Below are positions 1-10,011 of a stretch of 64,000 bases of DNA, piece by piece; position 1 is the first letter of the stretch; each line of letters opens with the position of its first letter. The notes beneath the pieces were generated by a model that searched no databases, was not told the DNA's origin, and saw only the letters and a list, made by a program, of their open reading frames with translations. This DNA is from Rhizoctonia solani (lineage: Eukaryota; Basidiomycota; Agaricomycetes; Cantharellales; Ceratobasidiaceae): the NCBI RefSeq assembly GCF_016906535.1, contig NC_057383.1, forward strand, positions 1,922,001 to 1,986,000. Reading direction: 5' to 3'. A program made the translations under genes and the position numbers.

Positions 1-436
1 GCGGTGGGGGTGGAGCTGTGGATCGAGAGGAAGATTGATGAAGAAGCTGATCTTGCACAGCCTGGATGGAAGCAGCCGCTCCTTGAATTTGGTTTGAGTA
101 AAAAATATGTTGATTTTGCAATTGATTGCAATGTTCCTCAAGTTCTGCCCTTAATAGTGATATTTGGTCACTTTGGGCTTCATAAGCCCCTTGTAGTTGC
201 AAGAATTCTTTTTTTAAAATAATCATATTCTGTGCAACCATATCAAGGAGCTCGCAATCTGACATCTGATCAAAGGACATAGGGGAATATACATGTGGCG
301 GCACAGCCGCAGGGGCAGGAGTATGAGTACAAGAAGATGGGGCGGACCACCCCGATTGGATTTGGGAGGGAGTCAGGCTAGTCTCTCCCATTGCGCCCAA
401 ACCAGGCATTGTCATATGAGACTGCGAAAAACTCAT
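1..436 (-). CDS. Gag-like ORF of element C, downstream part, running off the left edge
   Basis: Open from ATG at 436 to the window edge with no stop, about 145 codons. The start ATGAG is also the target duplicated by insertion of element A (432-436 and 6874-6878). The N-terminal part is rich in Ser, Thr, Pro and Met. From about residue 65 it becomes a heptad-like, Leu/Gln/Glu-rich coiled coil with ELLDMVAQN and LLRAELEEH segments. Together with the coiled-coil frame at 6898-7178 it probably formed one Gag protein. The upstream frame ends in TGA at 6898-6900, while the frame containing this ATG is open upstream through 6879-6905, so a one-base shift or splice would join them. No zinc knuckle is visible in the part present. 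Product unknown beyond Gag-like. Confidence 0.5.
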   Translation of the reverse strand, partial: MSFSQSHMTMPGLGAMGETSLTPSQIQSGWSAPSSCTHTPAPAAVPPHVYSPMSFDQMSDCELLDMVAQNMIILKKEFLQLQGAYEAQSDQISLLRAELEEHCNQLQNQHIFYSNQIQGAAASIQAVQDQLLHQSSSRSTAPPPP

Positions 437-1017
437 TGTCGTAGACACAGTTGATACCAGGGAATTTATTCCCATTTTCTCGATTTTAAACAAAGACAAA
501 CGGACAACATTTTCAATCACGTGATCTCGGCGCTTATAACATACGCTAAGCGCCGAGCCACGTCCCCTTCCGCGCTTAGTCAGCACACGTAGCCACCTCC
601 ACCTGATGACATCACTATGACACGTCAGTGACACGTATGCATGAGTAAGGCCAACTACGGAACGGGGTTCTTATTTGATACGGTATTGCATATAAATGTA
701 TTTGTAATTAGTTAGCTCTGTAATATATAAGGAGGCCAACCGACCATGGTAACACCCAGGTCGATTACCTCTTGTTGCATCCTATCACTGTACAAGGACC
801 TTAGGTCCAGTAACTACTTAGCTCACTAGTTCCACGTCGCCTTAAGCAGCTTCCCCACTGTACTTAGATAGCTCGTCGTCGCCCTTATAGGTCTAGACAC
901 CGTAGTATAGTTGGTTGTTGTTGTAGGTAGCTTGCTCACCGCCTTACGCGGTTTTCACTTAGATACATCCGGCCGCAAGCGCCCTCCTCCTCGACGTCCT
1001 TACAGACGTCTAGGACA
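437..1017 (+). repeat. Left (5') LTR of element A
   Basis: 581 bp, beginning TGTCGTAGACAC and ending GTCTAGGACA. A TATA box (TATATAAGG, 724-731) lies mid-LTR. About 30 nt downstream, at 758-770, is AGGTCGATTACCT, nearly complementary to the site just after the LTR at 1020-1032. The transcription start is therefore likely around 750-758. Confidence 0.93.
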
Positions 1018-1517
1018 CTAGGTAATCAACCTTACGTTGGTTGCAAACCGTTTTGTACCCACCACTAAGCCCCAACCACCGAGAAGAGTACCAGTACTAG
1101 CACGACCGAAATCACGTGATCGGGGCCACCTTGCGGGAAAAAATAATCAAAATTCCCCCACCCCCACGTAGTAGGAAATTGCTATAAGGCTGAATACTCC
1201 TATTGCCCGCATACCACAGGTCGCTGCACCCTCTACCTGCGGCCTTAGACAGTTGATCCACCCGCTTGCAGAAACCCTGCTCCACATCACGCCCGTCTAC
1301 GGCTGTTGATTGGTTGAAAGGACTGTCCAACGCTAGGTTGGTTGAGACAAAGGCTTAGCGTTTGAGTAGTAAAGCACTCATAAGTCCTGATATAGGCACC
1401 CCTGGCTACACAGCCTCCACTCCCCACCACTCGCCCATCATTACCTCGCGCACTCCCACTCGCTCCTCGTCCCAGGCATCTTCCCACGCTGGCCGCTCCT
1501 ACCCGCCAACACATACC
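1018..1517 (+). other. Leader (5' UTR) of element A
   Basis: About 500 bp between the LTR and the gag ATG at 1518, aligning with 8174-8658 of element B. No conserved reading frame. A short hairpin-capable AACC/GGTT pair follows the primer site. I see no other signal. Confidence 0.7.
1020..1032 (+). other. Self-primer binding site of element A
   Basis: AGGTAATCAACCT begins two bases after the LTR. It is not complementary to a tRNA 3' end (no TGG start), but it complements LTR positions 758-770 at 12 of 13 bases. The one mismatch is a CpG-type change. Self-primed Ty3/gypsy elements such as fission yeast Tf1 use the 5' end of their own RNA this way, so the same mechanism is inferred. Confidence 0.65.
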
Positions 1518-2870
1518 ATGGCAACCCGTTCCCGGCCAGCCTCTTGAACCCGCTCCCCAATCAATCAAGGGGAGTTGGGATCCCACCTTCCAACAGCCCC
1601 CTATGTCGAACTCGGGGAAGTATCCCTCGAGCGAATCACAAGTCTCCTCCTTGGCCTCCTCAGCCAAGTTGAGAACCTTGAACGGAAGGTGGAAGAAGTC
1701 CGAGAAGCGGGAGTCGAAGCCCGCACCAACCTTGAGAACATCTCTCAAGCCGTCGATACTGTCAAGGATGGGCTTAGAAGCCTCCAGCTCCACGGGCCCA
1801 GGACCCCAGAAGACACCAAACCCCCGGCCGTGGAAGCAACGCCACGCCCCCTATCAAAAGTCAACCCTATTGGATCGACTAGTCGGGTCTCATTCTGGCC
1901 TGAACCGTCCAAGGGGCTCCCCGTCTTTGCCCAGCCCACTCCCATACGAGGAGTACCCCTGCGAGTCCCATCTCCCCCTCCATCTCCGCATCTCCGATCC
2001 CCAATCGGGACACCTGCCCCTCCACCACCGGCTCCAGTTGCCGCCTATCCTGCCCCGGTCAAAGTAGACCACCCAGATGCCTATACAGGCAAGATCGGGA
2101 GTGAGGCCAAACAATGGCTCACCAGGATGTTGGCCTGGACCCGATTGAACTCCCGCATGTTCCCCACGGACCAAGAGGTCTTATCATTCCTTCTCATGAA
2201 CATGAAGGATTCCGCGGGAGCATGGGCCCATCCGCACCTTGACCAGCTTGGGTCACACCGAGCCATCATCCAAACGGTCGAAGGCTTCAAACTGGAGTTC
2301 CTGGCAGCGTTTGGCGACCCTGATGCCACGAGGGCCGCCGAGCGGAAAATAACCTCCCTTACCCAATCCGGCACATGCGCGGATTATATTACAAAGTTCA
2401 GAACCCTAGCAATGGAACTGGACTGGAACGACGCGGCCCTTCAAGGCCAGTTTGCCCGTGGCCTCCACTGGGAGGTCAGTCGACAAATCGCAACCCGCGA
2501 GCACCGCCCCCGTACCCTCTTAGAGCTGCAAAACGCAGCACTTGTCATCAATAACGCCCTCCGAGAGGAGCGTGCTAGCCATCCGCCAAAGGATAGTAAG
2601 TCTAGCAGACCAACTAACCCCGCAAGGGGGACGAGTACCGGCCAGTCAAGCACCGGTTCTAAGAAGCTCTCTGACGATCCAAACTTTGTATCGGAAGAAG
2701 AACGAAATCGCCGCCGCGCCGCTGGCGCCTGCATCAAATGCGGCAAAATGGGTCACAAGTTTGCGGAATGCCGCACGGGATGGAAGGCTACCCCTATTGA
2801 GGACAAAGGGAAGGCCAAAGAAACCGCCAAGGTTGGCAAAGACTCCGAGTACCAGCCGGGAAAAGAGTAA
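1518..2870 (+). pseudogene. gag of element A, interrupted by an early TGA
   Basis: Starts at ATG 1518 (MATRSR), matching the intact gag of element B. After nine codons it meets TGA at 1545-1547, where B has CGA: a CpG to TpG change. The frame then stays open to TAA at 2868-2870, about 440 further codons. Domains: an N-terminal coiled coil (about residues 25-90), a Pro-rich linker (about 95-175), a Ty3/gypsy capsid-like domain beginning near VDHPDAYTG (about residue 180), and one CCHC zinc knuckle (CIKCGKMGHKFAEC, 2731-2772) followed by a basic tail. The product would package element RNA in cytoplasmic particles. As written, only readthrough or internal initiation could give near-full-length protein. 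Confidence 0.9.
2858..2864 (+). promoter_or_regulatory. -1 ribosomal frameshift heptamer between gag and pol of element A
   Basis: GGGAAAA reads G GGA AAA in the gag frame, two codons before the gag TAA, and fits the X XXY YYZ rule. The -1 frame is open from 2864 straight into the protease. A GC-rich stretch with CTGCCGCGCGC follows at 2877-2892. The identical heptamer sits at the same place in element B. Confidence 0.65.
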
Positions 2871-5800
2871 GGGTACCTGCTGCCGCGCGCAAGGACCCCA
2901 AGGACTCTGGGCTTGTTGAAATCTGTAACATATCAAATAGTAACAATAGAATCTCCCCCCTTTTTACGATTTCAATTAAACCCAAGAAGCAAGCGGAAAC
3001 ACTAGAAGTCCTGATAGACTCAGGCGCCACATCATCATTTCTTCACCCCCGCACCGCTGAGGCATTACGCCTACCCCTCATAGACCTCCCACTACCCCGC
3101 ACCGTCACTATGCTCGATGGGTCGAGCCCCCAGGCTGGCAAAATTTGGAAGAAGGCTAACCTAACCTTCTCCTTTGATGGCAAACGCATAACTGAGACAT
3201 TTCTCATTTGCAACACAGGATCTCACGCCGCCATCTTAGGATTGAAATGGTTGGATGCCCACAACCCAGAAATAGATTGGAATACGCGCACCCTCTCCTT
3301 CCCGCACACCCCACCAGAACATGTGGCCATTGCCAAGGAGGAGGAAGCTGACAAAAACCCTCTTGAAGGAGTACCCCCTGAGTATCATCAATATGCTAAG
3401 GTATTTGGGGAAGAAGAATTCAATAAGCTCCCTCCGCACCGGCACTATGATATTGGGATAGAACTCACGGAAGAAGGCCCCCTCAACTCTCCACTTTACA
3501 GTATGACAGACGCTGAGTCCGCCACACTCAAGGACTGGCTCAGGGATGAGTTGAAAGCTGGAAAGATCCGCCCCAGCAAATCTTCCATTAGTTCACCGGT
3601 CATGTTTGTACCTAAGAAGGATGGTTCCCGCCGATTGGTTGTTGACTACCGTTGCCTAAACAACCGCACCAAGAAAAACGTTTACCCGCTTCCCTGTCCA
3701 GATGACCTCATGGCCCAGCTCCGTGGTGCCAAGGTCTTCACCAAGCTAGACTTACGATGGGGTTACAACAATGTGCGGGTGAAAGAAGGTGACGAGTGGA
3801 AAACCGCATTCCAAACCAAGTACGGTCTCTACGAATCCCTGGTCATGACTTTTGGTTTGACAAATGCTCCAGCCGCCTTTCAACACTTTATGAACAAACT
3901 ATTCAAGGATTTGTTGGATGTATGCGTCATCATCTACCTTGATGATATCCTGATTTACTCAAAGGATGACGTATCCCACACAAAACACGTTCATGAGGTC
4001 CTGAAACGGTTAATGGATAATCAACTGTTCTGCAAGGCGTCCAAGTGTACATTCCACGTTACCTCTGTGGAATACCTGGGAATCATTGTCTCCAATAAAG
4101 GTTTTAGTCTGGATAAGCTCAAAATCCAGGCGGTACAGGAATGGCCGGCACCCACTAAAGTCAAAGAAGTCCAATTGTTCTTAGGGTTTGCCAATTTCCT
4201 CCGCCGATTTGTTGCCAACTTCAGCCACATGGCTAGGCCATTACACAACCTAGTCAAGAAAGATACACCTTGGAGATGGGATACAAAGGAACAGGAAGCA
4301 TTCCAGGGACTAAAAGATGCCATTACCAACGCCCCTGTACTTTGTCACGCCGACCCTACCAAGCCCTACTTCCTAGAGACGGACGCTTCTGGTGCAGCCT
4401 TAGGTTCCATTCTTAGCCAACAACAGGAAGACGGCCGCTTACACCCATTAGGTTTCCTGTCTGAGTCTTTCAAGGGTGCCAAACAGAATTATGACACCCA
4501 CGACAAGGAACTCCTGGCCATTATCCGGTCGTTTGAATATTGGCGCATCTTCTTGGAAGGGACCCTGCACCCCGTAACAGTCTTCACTGACCATCGGAAC
4601 TTGGAATACTGGAAGGAGTCTAGAACTTTCAATCGCCGCCATGCACGTTGGCACCTCCTCCTGGCTGGATACAACTTCCAAATTGTGTATCGCCCGGGCA
4701 AACAGTCCGGCAAACCAGATGCCTTATCCCGGCGATCAGACCATGCTGACGTCCCACCTGCTGCCCAGACCATGCTCCCAGATCCTATCTTTGCCAACAC
4801 CGCACTAGTTCTACCAGAAAAGGAGTTACAACAGCGTATAGAATCAAGCCTGGATCAAGACGAGTCCCTGGAAGAAATCCTACAGTTCCTGCAGAATGAA
4901 TCCAAAGCGCCCCCATCCATCAAACGAGCATTCAAGGACTACCAGATGGAAGCAGGATTACTCTTCTACCAAGGACGGATTGTGGTCCCTGACGTCGGAA
5001 CCCTACGTACGGATTTACTCCAAATCTTCCACGACAGCCCATCGGCAGGACATCCAGGCAGGCAACGGACCCTGGAGCTAATCTCGCGCAACTACTATTG
5101 GCCAGGCATACGCGCGGACACATACTGGCACGTAGACTCCTGCGAAACCTGCCAAAGGATTAGGAAACCCAAATACGCGTCGATCCCACCACAGCCGTTA
5201 GAACTCCCTGTACGCCCATGGCAACACATTTCCTATGATATGATTGTCAATCTGCCAAGGGACGGGGCCTATGACTCCATACTAGTTATTGTTGACAGCT
5301 TTACCAAATACGTCATATTGGTAGAATGTTCCAAGAAACTAAAAGCCCCTGAACTGGCGGAACTGTTCTTGCAACACGTCTGGAAAAAATACGGAATGCC
5401 GGAGAAAACAATCTCAGACCGTGGAAGAGTGTTCAACAACAAGTTTCTGAAGGCATTGTACCAACAACTAGGCATAGACCCGCACTTCTCCTCCGCTTAC
5501 CATCCCCAGAGCGACGGGCAGACAGAACGGGTGAACCCTCCGTAGAACACTTCCTAAGAGCATACTCCGGCACTAATCAAAGGGATTGGGTCAAATGGTT
5601 ACCAATGGCAGAATTTGCCTACAATAACGCAGTGCATAGTGCCACGGGGAAGTCACCTTTCAAAGCGCTCCACGGATGGGAACCAACCTTAACCCCTTCC
5701 AACATTCCTACGGACGTGCCAGAGGCCGATAAACTAGCGGAAGCCATGGAAGCACAATGGAGAGAAGTCGAGTCCGCCCTCCGGCATTCTAAACAACGGA

Positions 5801-6300
5801 TGGTAGCCGGAGAACACGGAAGCCCAACAGAGTTTGAGGTTGGAGAAGAAGTATGGCTTGATGCCAAAAACGTTAAACTCAAAACCTTAAGTCCCAAGCT
5901 AACGGAACAACGCTTAGGGCCATTCAAAGTCACGGAAAAAATCTCCGACCGCGCTTACAGGCTGGAACTCCCACCAACCATGCGCATCCATAACGTATTT
6001 TACGTGGGACTATTGTCTAAGGTCAAAAGGGACGACAAACGGGCCTTCAAGAACCGTCCACCACCAGTCACCGTGGATGGGGAAGAAGAGTACAAGGTTG
6101 AAGGAATAACGGATGCAGAGGAACGCAACGGAAAATGGTTCTTCCGGGTCAAATGGAAGGGCTATGGCCCCAAGGAGAACACATGGGAACCTCGAGAAAA
6201 TCTGAAAAATGCGGGGAAAATTTTAAAAAAGTACAAGGAAGACATGAGAAAGAAGGCCCTCGGCGCTGCCAAGGCCCTTAAGGGGGGGGCAGTGTCGTAG
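2864..6300 (+). pseudogene. pol polyprotein of element A (PR-RT-RNaseH-IN-chromodomain), one frameshift
   Basis: Entered by -1 frameshift. Domains in order: aspartic protease with LIDSGATSSF (Asp codon 3017-3019); reverse transcriptase with YLDDILIYS (about 3935-3961); RNase H starting at ETDASGAALG (about 4375); integrase zinc-binding HHCC region (about 5040-5160); catalytic Asp in SYDMIV (about 5233) and in SDRG (about 5415). The frame is lost near 5538-5545, just after TERVN. Element B reads on there through one extra base, so this is a 1-nt deletion. It reopens in the third frame, and an ORF from 5605 to 6300 carries the integrase C-terminus and a chromodomain with Trp-rich FFRVKWKGYG and NTWEPRENL motifs (about 6085-6240). 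The stop TAG is inside the 3' LTR. Chromodomains target integration to heterochromatin marks. Confidence 0.93.
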
Positions 6301-6873
6301 ACACAGTTGATACCAGGGAATTTATTCCCATTTTCTCGATTTTAAACAAAGACAAACGGACAACATTTTCAATCACGTGATCTCGGCGCTTATAACATAC
6401 GCTAAGCGCCGAGCCACGTCCCCTTCCGCGCTTAGTCAGCACACGTAGCCACCTCCACCTGATGACATCACTATGACACGTCAGTGACACGTATGCATGA
6501 GTAAGGCCAACTACGGAACGGGGTTCTTATTTGATACAGTATTGCATATAAATGTATTTGTAATTAGTTAGCTCTGTAATATATAAGGAGGCCAACCGAC
6601 CATGGTAACACCCAGGTCGATTACCTCTTGTCGCATCCTATCACTGTACGAGGACCTTAGGTCCAGTAACTACTTAGCTCACTAGTTCCACGTCGCCTTA
6701 AGCGGCTTCCCCACTGTACTTAGATAGCTTGTCGTTGCCCTTATAGGTCTAGACACCGTAGTATAGTTGGTCGTTGTCGTAGGTAGCTTGCTCACCGCCT
6801 TACGCGGTTTTCACTTAGATACATCCGGCCGCAAGCGCCCTCCTCCTCGACGTCCTTACAGACGTCTAGGACA
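6293..6873 (+). repeat. Right (3') LTR of element A
   Basis: 581 bp, same length as the left copy. It differs from the left copy at 8 positions found by eye, each CpG against TpG or CpA. The pol stop codon TAG (6298-6300) lies inside this LTR, so the last two codons of pol overlap it. The presumed self-primer segment is at 6614-6626. Confidence 0.93.
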
Positions 6874-6897
6874 CTCATATTCCTTGTAATAGTGGAT

Positions 6898-7178
6898 TCA
6901 ACCCTTTCCGTCTTGGGTGATATCCTGAATAGAGCAATGGAAGTTATCTAACTCAAGTTCTTTTTCAACTAGAAGGTGGTCCCTTTCCTTGATAAGGCGT
7001 TCCTGCTCTTCAATGGTAAGAGCAAGATTGCGGTTGTGGGCTTTGAGGTTGGTAATAAGGTTCCTTTGTTCTTGAAGATCTGCCTCGTAGATATTATTGA
7101 GGCGCTCTGCAAACAACTTATGATGTTTAATATGGGCTATGGTTTGGACTAGCCCTGGTTCTTCAATGCGAGCAATGT
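6898..7178 (-). pseudogene. Gag-like coiled-coil fragment of element C between insertions A and R
   Basis: Minus-strand frame continuing from 19809-19940 once element R is removed; the junction reads EEHIARIEE without a break. It continues as a strong coiled coil rich in Leu, Glu, Asn and Lys, with LLVEKELELD near the end, and stops at TGA 6898-6900. The remaining sequence to 6878 leads to the next frame of element C beyond element A. No catalytic motif is seen. Part of a C Gag protein by inference. Confidence 0.55.
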
Positions 7179-7602
7179 TGTCATGACCCACTCCATTCTT
7201 CCCATGAGTCCTGACCTTGTCAAGCCTCCAACACACTCATGTTGCACACCAACATGACCGCAAGCACGCATATACTCGCACATATGCAGTCAGAACCTCC
7301 AGGTTCCTACATATAAGAGACTTATGGTCGACATGGCTGGACTTAGTGATATTCTCTAAGTCCAGGTCACATGACCTCCCCCCTCCAGTCCTTTATCAAA
7401 TACTATACTAAACTACTACGGATTTGAGGTGGGGGGGGGGATGACATAATCTCTTCTATAATAATATATTATTCAGACCTTGCCCGCGGGCATTAACATT
7501 GGCCCGCAGCTAGGGGGGTGGGGGGAGTGCAACGTCCCCCAGCAACTTATATTATTAATATATCACTGTGCATCATATATACTATATATATCTTTGACAG
7601 TG
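7179..7602 (+). repeat. Left LTR of element R, 5' part
   Basis: Matches 19348-19771 of the right LTR. It contains a possible TATA (CATATAAGAGAC, about 7308), a perfect 8-bp hairpin GGACTTAG/CTAAGTCC, a G-run (7431-7440), and a GC stem-loop at 7486-7507. Element B is inserted at its end, duplicating CAGTG. Confidence 0.9.
7486..7507 (+). other. GC-stem AT-loop hairpin in the R LTR
   Basis: GCGGGC, then a 10-nt loop ATTAACATTG, then GCCCGC: a perfect 6-bp stem. On the minus strand the loop reads CAATGTTAAT. The right LTR copy (about 19653-19674) has one stem base changed by a CpG transition. Rolling-circle origins of CRESS-DNA replicons are AT-rich nonanucleotides on such hairpins, but this loop does not match a standard nonanucleotide exactly. 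Confidence 0.3.
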
Positions 7603-8173
7603 TGTCGTAGACACAGTCAATACCAGGGAATTTATTCCCATTTTCTCGAATTTAAACAAAGTAGAACGGATGACATTTTCAATCACGTGATCTCGGCGCT
7701 TATATCATACGCTAAGCACCAAGCCACATCCCCATCTGCGCTTATCTCAGCATACGTAGCCACCTCCACCTGATGACATCATTATGACACGTCAGTGACA
7801 CGTATGCATGAGTAAGGCCGACTGCGGATCGGGGTTCTTATTTGACACGGTATTGCATAAAGTTGTATTTGTAATTAGATAGCTCTGTAATATATAAGGA
7901 GGCCAACCGACCATGGTAACACCCAGGTTGATTACCTCTTGTTGCACTCCACACATTGTACAAGGCCTTACAGCCGGTAACCACTTAGATACACGCCTTA
8001 AGCGTTGCCCTCACTGTACTTAGGTAGCTTGTCGACGCCTTACAGCGTCTGTTTGCCTTAGTTAGTTAGCTCGTCGTCGTAGGTAGATCCCTCGCCGCCT
8101 TACGCGGTTTTACTTAGTTCTATACGGCCTCAAGCGCCCGCTACCTCGACGCCCCTTAAGGACGTCTAGGACA
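7603..8173 (+). repeat. Left (5') LTR of element B
   Basis: 571 bp, TGTCGTAGACAC...TCTAGGACA. TATA box TATATAAGG at about 7891-7899. The self-primer segment AGGTTGATTACCT is at 7925-7937. Confidence 0.93.
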
Positions 8174-8175
8174 CT

Positions 8176-8188
8176 AGGTAATCGACCT
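8176..8188 (+). other. Self-primer binding site of element B
   Basis: AGGTAATCGACCT begins two bases after the 5' LTR. It is the exact reverse complement of 13756-13768 in the 3' LTR, in the segment about 30 nt downstream of the LTR TATA box. This supports priming by the element's own RNA 5' end. Confidence 0.68.
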
Positions 8189-8658
8189 TACGTTGGTTAC
8201 AAACCGTTCTGCGACACCCTCTACTAAGCATCAACCACCGAGAAGGTTACCTGTACTAGCACGAGCAAAAACACGTGATCGGACTCCCCTTTCAGCTGGA
8301 ATAATCAAAGAGCTGTTGGTCCCACGTAGTAGCGAATTGCTATAAGGCAGGCTAACCCTATCGCCCGCATACCACACGGTCGCCGCACCCTTTGCTAGCG
8401 AACCCAGACAGCAGATACACCCGCTTGCAGAGACAAGGTACTACATCACGCCCGCCCACGGCAGTGATTAGTTATACTTACTGTTCAACGCTAGGTTGTT
8501 TGACGCAGGGTTTTAGCGTATTACGCAATAAAGCGCTCATAAGTCCTGACAAAGGCACACACTAGTTCTTCCCCCTGCCCACCATTACCTCTCGCACCCC
8601 CACTTGCTCTTCTTTGCGGGCCTCTCTCCATGCTGGCCGCTCCTACCCCCCTCATACT

Positions 8659-10011
8659 ATGGCAACCCGCTCCAGGACGTCCTCTCGAGCCCAATCCCCC
8701 TTTGATCAGGGATACTTGGAATCCCGACTTCCGCCAACCTCCACTCTCGAACTTGGCGAAGTATCCCTCAAGCGCGTCACGCGCCTCCTCCTTGGCCTCC
8801 TTGGCCACGTCGAATGTCTCGAAAGAGACATTTCCGAGATCAAGGAAGCAGGGATTGAAACAAGGACCAACGTCAAAAATATTTCCCAAACCGTTGATGT
8901 TGTCAAGGATGGGCTTCGAAGCCTCCAGCTCCAAGGCCCTCGTACCCCTGAAGGCCCCCAGCCAAAGGTCGTGGAAGAAACGCCACGTCCCGTACCCAAA
9001 ACCGAACCTACTGGAACGGTTAGTGGGTCCTCCTTTTGGCCAGAACAGCCACGAAGCCTCCCCACCTTCGCACAACCAACCCCAAAGAGAGCAGCACCCC
9101 CGCAAGTCCCATCTCCCCCTCCATCTCCGCGTCTCCGATCCCCCATCAGAGCACCTGCCCCTCCTTTCCCGGCTCCAGCTGCCGCCTATCCCGCCCCGGT
9201 CAAAGTAGACCACCCAGACGCCTATACAGGCAAGATTGGGAGCGAAGCCAAACAGTGGCTTACCAGGATGCTGGCCTGGACCCGGCTAAACTCACGCATG
9301 TTTCCCACGGACCAAGAAGTCCTATCCTTCCTTCTGATGAACATGAAGGATTCCGCGGGAGCATGGGCCCACCCTCACCTGGACCAGCTTGGGTCACACC
9401 GGGCAATCATCCAAACGGTTGAAGGGTTCAAATCAGAGTTTCTGGCAGCGTTTGGCAACCCTGATGCCACAAGGGCCGCCGAGCGGAAAATCACCACCCT
9501 CACCCAGTCCGGCACCTGTGCGGACTATATCACAAAGTTCAGGACCTTAGCAATGGAGCTGGACTGGAACGACGCGGCCCTTCAAGGCCAGTTTGCCCGA
9601 GGCCTCCACTGGGAGGTCAGCCGTCAAATCGCAACCCGCGAGCATCGCCCCCAAACCCTCCTCGAGCTGCAAAACGCAGCACTTGTCATCAATAACGCTC
9701 TCCGTGAAGAGCGTGCTAGCCATCCGCCAAAGGATAGTAAGCCTAGCAAACAGTCCAACCCCGCAAGGGGGACGAGTACCGGCCAGTTCAGCACCGGTTC
9801 AAAGAAACTCTCCGACAACCCTAACTTTGTGTCAGAGGAAGAACGAAATCGCCGCCGCGCCGCTGGCGCCTGCATCAAGTGTGGCAAAATGGGCCACAAG
9901 TTCGCGGAATGCCGCATGGGTTGGAAAGCCACCCCCATCGAGGATAAGGGGAAGGCTAAGGAAGCCGCCAAGATTGGCAAAGACTCTGAGTACCAATCGG
10001 GAAAAGAGTAA
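8659..10011 (+). CDS. gag of element B (capsid/nucleocapsid), intact
   Basis: ATG 8659 (MATRSR) to TAA 10009-10011, 450 codons uninterrupted. The start is chosen because the corresponding ATG is conserved in element A (1518); upstream in-frame sequence has no ATG. Features: an N-terminal coiled coil with LLLGLLGHVE and ISQTVDVVKDGL (about 20-90), a Pro-rich linker, a Ty3-type capsid domain from VDHPDAYTG (about 180-330), and a CCHC zinc knuckle CIKCGKMGHKFAEC (9871-9912). It would assemble particles and package RNA. It could in principle serve sister copies whose gag is broken, such as element A. Confidence 0.93.
   Translation: MATRSRTSSRAQSPFDQGYLESRLPPTSTLELGEVSLKRVTRLLLGLLGHVECLERDISEIKEAGIETRTNVKNISQTVDVVKDGLRSLQLQGPRTPEGPQPKVVEETPRPVPKTEPTGTVSGSSFWPEQPRSLPTFAQPTPKRAAPPQVPSPPPSPRLRSPIRAPAPPFPAPAAAYPAPVKVDHPDAYTGKIGSEAKQWLTRMLAWTRLNSRMFPTDQEVLSFLLMNMKDSAGAWAHPHLDQLGSHRAIIQTVEGFKSEFLAAFGNPDATRAAERKITTLTQSGTCADYITKFRTLAMELDWNDAALQGQFARGLHWEVSRQIATREHRPQTLLELQNAALVINNALREERASHPPKDSKPSKQSNPARGTSTGQFSTGSKKLSDNPNFVSEEERNRRRAAGACIKCGKMGHKFAECRMGWKATPIEDKGKAKEAAKIGKDSEYQSGKE
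9999..10005 (+). promoter_or_regulatory. -1 ribosomal frameshift heptamer of element B
   Basis: G GGA AAA in the gag frame, followed by GAG TAA. The -1 frame is open from 10005 into the protease with no need for an ATG. The same heptamer, spacing and GC-rich downstream stretch occur in element A. Confidence 0.65.

Larger units (their letters stand above)
437..6873 (+). mobile_element. Element A: chromoviral Ty3/gypsy LTR retrotransposon
   Basis: Complete element of 6437 bp with 581-bp LTRs (437-1017, 6293-6873), TG...CA ends and a 5-bp TSD CTCAT at 432-436 and 6874-6878. Order: LTR, primer site, about 500-bp leader, gag, -1 frameshift site, pol (protease, RT, RNase H, integrase, chromodomain), G-rich polypurine tract at 6279-6290, LTR. 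It is inserted in element C. Two coding lesions are visible: a TGA early in gag (1545-1547) and a one-base deletion in the integrase near 5538-5545. The LTR pair differs at 8 sites, all CpG-type transitions. It is a close sister of element B. Confidence 0.95.

Noticed and set aside
1575..1577. Alternative gag start of element A at TTG 1575
   Set aside because: TTG start is unlikely in a fungus; the homologous ATG at 1518 with an acquired TGA explains the frame better.
1112..1793. Minus-strand ORFs across the element A leader and gag start (and the matching 8521-9213 in B)
   Set aside because: They are antisense shadows of the GC-rich gag region, not conserved in frame between A and B.
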